Shown here: positions 57,050-64,000 of the stretch, in pieces
How the letters are laid out: the number at the start of each line of letters is the position of its first letter
Position numbering within the stretch: position 1 is the stretch's first letter
NCBI GenBank assembly: GCA_001662425.1
Contig: BDDC01000372.1
Span: forward strand, 1 to 64,000
Length of the DNA: 64,000 bases
Reading direction: 5' to 3'
From: Chlamydomonas sphaeroides
Taxonomy: Eukaryota > Chlorophyta > Chlorophyceae > Chlamydomonadales > Chlamydomonadaceae
Translations under genes and position numbers: made by a program
Notes under the pieces: model-generated
Told to the model about the DNA's origin: nothing
Seen by the model: only the letters and a program-made list of their open reading frames with translations
Database searches by the model: none

Positions 57050-60000
57050 AGTGGGAGCCCGGGGCCGCTGAAGCGCCGGCGCCCGTGCTGCTGCAGCCGC
57101 AGCCGCTACAGGCACAGGCCTCGAGACAACAGCCTACGCGACGAGCGCGCGGCGTGGCCGCGGGGCGGCGGGCGGCTGTCGGGGTAGGTGTGGGCGGCGG
57201 CTGGGCACGGCCAGCTGCGCGGATGGACGGGGAGGCTCGCTGGCACGTCAGTCGCGCTGGCCGTCACTAGCGGCGCCCGCTCGGCGCGCCCGCCGTCCGC
57301 GGCCCGATGTGAAGTAATCCTCGCGCCCTGCCTTTCAAGCGTGCGCCCTGCCCGCCTTCTGCGTGCCCCCTGCCCAGCAGTCGCCCGCCCGCCGGAGCAC
57401 CATCGGCGCCGCCATCGGCACCCCCAACGCCGCCGTCGCAGCCGCCGCCCACGGCCATGACGCAATGGACACTGGCGACGGCACGGACATGGCCCCGCAC
57501 GGCATGCTGCAGCAGCTGCCACCGCAGCCGTACGACCAGCAGCTGTACGAGCTGCAGTCGTACGAGCAGCAGGCTGGGGCGCAGCGCGCGCAGGCGGAGG
57601 CGGCCCGGCCGGCCGATTCGGCCGAGGGGTCGACCACGGGCGCGGCGGCGGCGTCTGTTGCAATCATCGATGGCGCCACGTCTCCGGCGGCCGCCGCGGG
57701 CCGGCAACTGCAGCAGCCCCCAGCTCAAGCCCAGCAGCAGCAGCAGCAGCAGGCGCAGCAGCAGCAGCAGCCGTCTGACAACCAGCTGCTAGCTGTCAAG
57801 GTGAGGGCGGCGCTCGTGCTGGTCCTCCCTCACGCCGGCGCGTCGGCGTGCGCGTGCCGGTCCGCGCGGCGCGAGCTGAGGGCGGCTGAGGGCCGACGGG
57901 CGCCGGACCACGGCGCAGGCTGCCCAGGCACGGGCCGTCGGCGTTGGTGGATTGCAGCGCGCGGCCGGGGCTGCATGCCAAGGGGGCTGCTGAGTGAAGG
58001 GAAGGGGTTTCCTGCATTGCAAGCTGCTTGCAGCGACGCTCGCTGCCGGCTGCGCGGCGCGGTGTGTCGCGGTGTGTCGCGCTGTGCGCTGCGCGCGTTG
58101 CCACGGCGCCTCGCGGGGGCCGAAGTGCAGCACTGGGCGCACTGAGAGCCCCTTGCGTTTTGCCATATTCCTACACCTGCGCGCCTCGCCCGTCGCAGGT
58201 GCTCGACCCCAACCTTCCCCCGGGGGCCGCCACCACACGCTACGTCCTGGCGCGCCGCATCAGCGGCAGCGGCGCCGGCGCCGCCGGCGCCACCGTCGCC
58301 ACCGCCGTGGCCGCCACGCCCGTGCCGGCAGCCACCGCGGGCCGCGCCGCGTCGCCGTCAGGGCGCCGCCGCGGGCCGCGCATGGTCCGGGTCCTCGACA
58401 TCCCCTCCATGCCCTCCGGTGCGCCGGGCAGCTCCGCCGCCGGCGCCGCCGGCCCCGACAGCGGGCCCGGCAGCGGCGGCGCCGAGGGCGGCGCCGCCAA
58501 CGACGCCCCGGCCCAAGAACCGCACAGCGCGCCGCTGCCGACGCTGCCGACGCTGGGCCACCCCGACGCGGGGTCCGGCGGCGCGATGCACCGGGCCACC
58601 GAGCCCTGGGCGCTGCAGCTGTACGGCGAGCACGCGGCGCTGGACCAGGCGCCCATGGGCACGGGCGCGCCGGCGGAGGTCCCGAGGCTGCAGCGCTCCG
58701 CCACGGACGTGAGCCGCGCTTCGGCGCGGCTGGCGCTGGCGGATGCCGCGGCCTGCGGCGCGCCCGGCGGCGGCCCCGCCTTCATGCGCACTTCGCTCCC
58801 GCACTACCAGCAGGGGCCGTCGCAGCCGGCGCCGCAGCTGATGCTGCGGCCGCTGCTCCCGCAGCAGCTGCAGCTGCAGCCTCATCCCCAGCAGCAGCAG
58901 CAGCTGCACGCCATGCAGCAGCAGGAGCAGCAGCATGGCGGCAGCCCGACGCTGGAGGAGTGCTACGACATGGCCTCGGCGCCCGGCGAGCCGCCGCTTC
59001 CGGTCATGATGCAGCAACTGCGGCAGCAGCAGGCGCAGCTGCAGCAGCAGCGCCACCAGCTGGCGCTGCAGCAGCAGCTGGCGCAACAGCAGCAGCAGCA
59101 GCAACAGCAGCAACAGCCGCAGCAACAGCAACAACAGCAGCAGCAGCAGCAGCAGCATCCTCATGCTCAACAGCAACAACAGCAGCAGCAACAACAACAA
59201 CCACAGCAGCAGCAGCAGCAGCGCGCACACAGCCTGCAGCAGCACCAGCTGCTCAACCAGCAGCCGATGCACGCGCAGGCGCTGTACCTGGCAGGCGGCG
59301 CCGGCGCCAGCGGCGCCGGCGGCGGCCGGCAGATGTACCGAACCGCCAGCTCGCCCGCCACGGGCGCGGCGTCGTGGCTGCTGCCGCTGGCGATGCAGGA
59401 GGGCCCCGGCAGCGGCAGCAACGACGGCGGCGGCAGCGGCGGCTGTGGCGGCGGCGGCGGCGACCCGCTGGGAAGCGGCGACATGTCTACGGCTGTTCAA
59501 TTCCTGCACACGCAGCCCATGGTGCCGCATCACCAGGTGAGCGTTGGCGCCGGGACCTGTGGGGGCGCATGGGTTGGGGGCGGGGGCGATCATGCGGGCG
59601 ACGGGGAGGTGGGAGGGGCGGGGCGGGCTGTTCCGTGCGTGGGCAGCCGCCGGCGTCGACGGCTCGCCTGCCCGCGCTCGCCCGCTCCTTGCCCGCGCTC
59701 GCCACTGCGGCCGAGCCCGCGGCCCTTCTCGCGCTCCAGCACTGCTCGCGTCCCGGGCGCCTTGGTGTGCGCTGACCTTGTCCTCTCACGGCCGTGCGGA
59801 TTACGTCCCCGCGCTGAGCCCCGCACGTGTGTCCCCGCCCCTCCGCCCCCACTCCCCCCGGCAGCTGCCCTACCACAGCCCCTCCCTGCTCGGCAGCGGC
59901 GGCATGGGCGGCGGCCTGGGGCCCCTGCACCAGCCGCTGTCGGACCCGGGCAACCGCCGCTCGCTGACGCAGCTGGTGGCGTTCGGAGGCGACGGAACCA

Positions 60001-63000
60001 TGGGCGAGCTCAGCCTGTGGCCCGGCGGCAGCGGCATGCAGCTTGGCGGCGGCATGGGCGACGGCGGCGGCGGCGGCAACGTGCGGCCGCGGTCGGGCGG
60101 CTTGGACACGATGGTATGGCTGCGCTCGGAGACGCAGGTGCGCGGGGCGGGGAAGGGGCGGGTGAGGGCCGCGTGCCAGGGTTAGCACAGGGGTTTGACA
60201 CGCAGGTGAGCAGGGGCTCGGCGGCGCCGACCCCTGGCGTACTGGTATGGCGTGATAGCGCAGGCGCCGCCGCCGACGGCACCGCGGCAACCGCGCACGC
60301 GCGGCCGCTGCCGCGGCCGCAGCGCCCCAGGGGCGCTGCCCCCCCCCCCCGCTGCTGCTGCATGCAGCGGATCAAAGCGCATCATCATGTGCCCAAACTG
60401 CATCCCTGAGCTGTGCTGCCCTGCCCTGACTGCACCCATGCGCTGCGCCGCTGACTACAGACACCCGGCGCGCCGGCGTCGGCCGACGGCGACGCTGGCC
60501 TGGCGACAAACCTGAACCAGCAGCGCGACGGCGGCGCCGCTGACGGCGGCCGCAACGACAACGGCGACGACGACGGCGGCATGGGCTTGCTGCCGCCGCC
60601 GCTTGACGAGCTGATGGCGGACGCCTTCGGCTCCGCTGTAGCATTGCGGCAGGTGAGCAGGCCGTGGGGTGGGGGTGGGCCTCCGTCGTTTTGGGCGCGT
60701 GGGAGGCGAGCACGCTGTGGTGCGTGCGCAGGCCCCTGCCCCGTGTGCTTCCCCGCTCCTGTGCACGCTGATGGCCTGTCGCTTCACACCCGCGCCCTTG
60801 CCCGCGTGCACCCTGCACTCTCAGCAGCAGCAGCAGTTGCAGCAGCAGCAGCAGCAGCAGCACCTCAACGCCCAGCAGCAGCACATGCGGCCGCAGCTCG
60901 TGGCGGCGGCGTTCGGGCCCGGGCCCGGCGGCCCGCGCGGCGGCATCGTGCCCGCGCCGCCGCCGGGCCCGCCGCCGCTCGGCGGGCGGCCTGCCAGCCT
61001 GCGCGTGATGACCGTGTCCCCTCTGGCGCCCATTGCGGAGCCCAGCGGGGGCCTGGGCGAGGCCAGCGGCCCCACGGTGAGGAAGGCGTGCAGGGTCGGG
61101 TGGAGGGCTGCGGAGCGCGTGGTAGGGCGTACAGCCCACTTGACATACCCGCATGACGTACAGCCCCTTTTAGCGTCCTCGTTCCTCGCCAATGTCTTGA
61201 GCCGCGTGCCTGCGCCCTCTGCCCGCGCGCTGCGCCCGGCCCCACCACAGGACATGGACGAGGATGGCCCCAGTGCGCCTGCGCCCGTGCCCATGCCCGC
61301 CGGCTCCGCGCCCTCGGCCCTCTTCAGCGGCGCCGACATGGCGGGCAGCGCCGCCGCCAATCTGGCAGCAGCGCCCGCCACCTCTGCGCCGGCCGCCGTG
61401 CCGGGCTCGGGCGGCGGCGGCGGCGGGGGTCGCGGCGGCGAGGAGGGCGGCGAGGACGGGCCGCTCATCCCCTTCGAGCGCCTGCGGCGGACCGCCAACC
61501 CCATGTCGCTGCTGCATGAAGTGCTGCCTGACCTCATCTCGCCCTTCGAGGTGCGGCCACCGCGCATGAGCTTGCGCTTGGGCCTCGGAGTGGGCTGCAC
61601 CGGACGCCGGCGCATCTGAGCGCAGTGGACCGGAAGGCGCCGGGGCTCGTTCTGATCCGCGTCGGCACCCTGTGCCAGCTTCGCCTCGCCGCTCCAACCC
61701 CGCCGCCGCGCCCTCCCGCAGGACGTCCCGCTTCCGCGCGGCGAGCGCGCCAAGATCTTCGAGCACGCGCTGCCGCCCGAGCAGCCGCTGCAGCTGCCGG
61801 CGCCCGAGCAGCGATCGCCGCAGCAGGCGGTCCAGATGGAGCACCAGCGGATGCTGGAGCAGGTGCTGCCGGGGCAGGGCGGGCCCCCCAGCACCCGCTG
61901 CCCACATAGCTCTGTTGCCACATAGCTTTGCAGAGCTCTGTAGGCGTGAGGACGGGTTGCGGGGCTGCGACCAGCACCAGTGCACAGCCGCGCTGTGGCC
62001 CCGCCTGGCGTGCCTCCGCGCCTTCACCCTATTCCCTTTACCCGTCCCTGCCCATCTCCTGCCCCGCAGCAGCAGCAGTTCCTGCGGCAGCAGCAGGAGC
62101 AGCTGGCGGCGCGTCAGGCCATGGTGGAGCAGCAGCTGGCGGCGCTGGCGGCGCAGCAGGCGCACTTCCAGCAGCAGGCGCAGGCGCAGCACCCGCAGCA
62201 CCCGCAGCACCCGCAGCACCCGCAGCACCCGCAACACGGCCACAATCACCACGCGCAGCACCCTCACGCCCAGCAGCAGGGCCTGCTGCAGGGCCAGGGC
62301 CAGCACGCTCCCGCCGGCAGCCCGCCGCACGCGCACACGTCGCCGCCGCAGCTGCAGATGGCGGTGTCGCCCATGCTGCCGGGCGAGGCGCCCTCGATCC
62401 GGGTGGCGCGCAGCCCCGGCTCGCGGCCCATCTCCTCGGAGCCGTCGGAGGATGAGTTCAGCCGCCGGGTGAGGCCGTGGGGGGCGGCCGGGTTGGGGCT
62501 GGGTTCGTGTCGGGGCGGGCGGGCGTGTGCCGAGCTGGGGGCGAGGTGCGGTCTCGGAAACATGCCCAAAGGTAGCCTAGGCTGGGCTGAGGCAATGGTG
62601 GCGCCAGGCGCCGTCGTGGCATCTGCGCCCTTGACCCGTGCCCCTGCCCCTCCGCCCGGCCCGGGGCCCCGTCGCAGGCCAAGTCGCCCCGTGGCAGCAC
62701 CGAGGACATCCCCCGCCTGCCGTCCCTGCAGCAGCAGCAGCACGGCCAGCACCCGCACCCCTCGCACGCGCCGTATCCGGGCCAGGCGCAGCAGACCCTG
62801 GGCCAGCAGCATAACCAGCTGTACGCCCAGCACCAGGGCCTGGGCCAAGGCCAAGGCCAAGGCCAAGGCCAAGGCCAAGGCCAGGGCCAGGGCCAGGGCC
62901 AGACCGGCTCGCCGCCCACCCTGGGCAGCGTGACGGCCCGGCAGGACGCGGAAGGCGCTGCGGCGGCGCAGTCCGAGTCGACCTCGTCCGAGGGACGCGC

Positions 63001-64000
63001 GCCGCTGGACTTCGAGCAGCTGGTCGCCAAGCAGGTGTGCTGCACAGGGCGTTGGGGCCGTGGGCAGGGGCGGCGCCGCGCGCGTTGCGCACTGCTCTTC
63101 GCTGTGCGGCGTGTGGTTCGGAGCCAGCGGCTGGGAAGGAACGGGGCTGTGTGATTGGCGGCGCTGAGAAAACCAGAGGGTCCCAGAACGCTGCCCGTCT
63201 GCGCCCTGTCGCTTGCTAGCCCGTGCCCAACCTCGACCGCCGCGCACCGCTGCCCTCGTGTCCGCAGATGAAGGAAGCCAGCAAGGCAGCCAAGGCCGCG
63301 GCCGCAGCCGCCGCTGCGGCGACAGGTGCCTGCAGCGGCACTGCCGCGCGCGCGGCCTCGGGCTCCAACTCACGGCCCATGGTCCGCAACTTCACGCTGC
63401 CGCCGCGGCTGCGCCTGCCGGGCGAGGGCGGCGACGACCCCGCGGCGCCGCCCGGCCCGCCGCCGCCCGCGACCGCGGCCGCCCGCCTCGATGGCGGCGG
63501 CGGCCGCAGCGGCGGCGGCCAGCTCACGTCCTTCGCCTCGGACGGCGTCGCCGGCGCGGGGGCTCGTTGGCTGCAGCCCTCGGCCGGGGTAAACACGGCT
63601 AGTGCGACTGGCGGCGGCTCGGGGCCGGGCGGTCTGCCGATGGCCGGGCCGCCGCAGAGCGCCGGCGCCGCTGCCGCCGGCGGCGGCAGCCTGCGGTCTA
63701 GCTGGACTGCCGGCCAATCCGGCGGCCTCGCGTCCGTCTTCTCCACTGCCGTTACAGCCGCCGCCGCGGGCGCGCAAGGCGGCCCCAACCTGCGCGGCTC
63801 CTGGAGCGCAGGCGACGGCGGGCACGCGGCGCCGCAGGGCCTGGTGGGCGGCTTTCCGGTGGTGGGCTTTGGCGGCATGTCGTCCTCGGCGCAGCCGCCG
63901 CAGCTGCTGCTGCAGCAGGCGCATGCAGTCGCGGCGCAGCAGCAACACCAGCAGCAGCAGCAGGCGTCCGCCGCCGCAGCCGCAGCGGGCCAGCAGCACC
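57050..64000 (+). CDS. Gln-rich low-complexity protein, possible transcriptional regulator (partial)
   Basis: Eleven exons are deduced: 57050-57183, 57378-57800, 58199-59536, 59865-60137, 60461-60652, 60825-61076, 61251-61550, 61722-61862, 62070-62468, 62678-63034, 63268->64000. Nearly all junctions are phase 0 with GTGAG-type donors and CAG acceptors. The 5' end is unresolved and the 3' end is outside the window. The product (>1500 aa) is mostly disordered: polyGln runs (57737-57774, 59089-59222, 60825-60868), a His-Gln-Pro repeat (62190-62230), a Gly-Gln repeat (62844-62905), and Ala and Gly tracts. Less biased islands include LDELMADAFGSAVALR, FERLRRTANPMSLLHEVLPD, DVPLPRGERAKIFEHALP and LDFEQLVAKQ, which look like short helices. 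Such composition is common in algal transcription and signalling proteins, but no DNA-binding domain is visible here, so function is unknown. An additional exon near 60204 cannot be excluded. Confidence 0.7.
59089..59222 (+). repeat. CAG/CAA-coded polyglutamine tract
   Basis: A long near-continuous CAR repeat inside exon 58199-59536, broken only by a few Pro, His and Ala codons. CAG and CAA are mixed, which should slow replication slippage. The antisense is open as a Leu-rich frame and is not a gene. Confidence 0.95.
62844..62905 (+). repeat. GGCCAA/GGCCAG hexamer coding Gly-Gln repeats
   Basis: About ten hexamers in exon 62678-63034: a block of GGCCAA units followed by a block of GGCCAG units, coding (Gly-Gln)n. 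The sharp switch between the two versions suggests two separate expansions. Confidence 0.92.

Noticed and set aside
58358..59593. 411-codon antisense frame with Leu runs
   Set aside because: Antisense shadow of the CAG/CAA tract; no start context or splice structure.
57994..59775. 593-codon plus frame rich in Ala, Gly and Thr
   Set aside because: It is a shifted reading of the Gln-rich exon 58199-59536. CAG repeats read in another frame give Ala or Ser runs.
1..64000. tRNA, rRNA, CRISPR arrays, bacterial operons
   Set aside because: No cloverleaf, rRNA-like or CRISPR repeat-spacer pattern was seen, and the spliced genes show this is eukaryotic nuclear DNA.

Overview
The window looks like nuclear DNA of a volvocalean (Chlamydomonas-type) green alga. 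It is very GC-rich, its genes are split by many short introns with strong GTGAG/GTAAG donors and CAG acceptors, the proteins carry long Ala, Pro, Gly and Gln tracts, one gene encodes a hydroxyproline-type cell-surface protein, and hexamer and minisatellite repeats sit inside introns. No database search was possible. Exon coordinates were deduced from splice motifs, reading-frame phase and comparison of paralogues inside the window.

Layout. 1-3860 (+): the 3' part of a membrane-anchored, proline-rich surface protein with three tandem jacalin-like modules, each encoded by one phase 1-1 exon. 5955-15984, 20231-29742 and 32121-38614 (all -): three receptor-like TKL protein kinases (RLK-A, RLK-B, RLK-C). 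Each has a signal peptide, a beta-helix-like ectodomain, one membrane span interrupted by a phase-1 intron, and a cytoplasmic kinase domain. 40093-43671 (-): an enlarged inosine/uridine nucleoside-hydrolase homologue. 46352-50702 (-): a protein with an N-terminal Cys/His zinc-binding region and an Ala-rich coiled-coil tail. 50.8-56.4 kb: a repeat-containing stretch with decayed coding fragments that may come from a transposon. 57050-64000 (+, runs off the end): a Gln-rich, probably regulatory protein of unknown family. A 354-base assembly gap lies at 31016-31369.

Main biological result. The three kinases form a same-strand cluster with mosaic ancestry. RLK-A and RLK-B share their kinase half, including intron sequence and a conserved 13-nt micro-exon, yet their ectodomains are very different. 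The RLK-A ectodomain instead matches that of RLK-C in sequence, exon size and phase, although the RLK-C kinase is divergent and has no micro-exon. This fits sensor/kinase recombination or partial gene conversion within a receptor cluster. The neighbouring lectin-like HRGP gene suggests a locus rich in cell-surface functions. No functional link between the genes can be proved from sequence.
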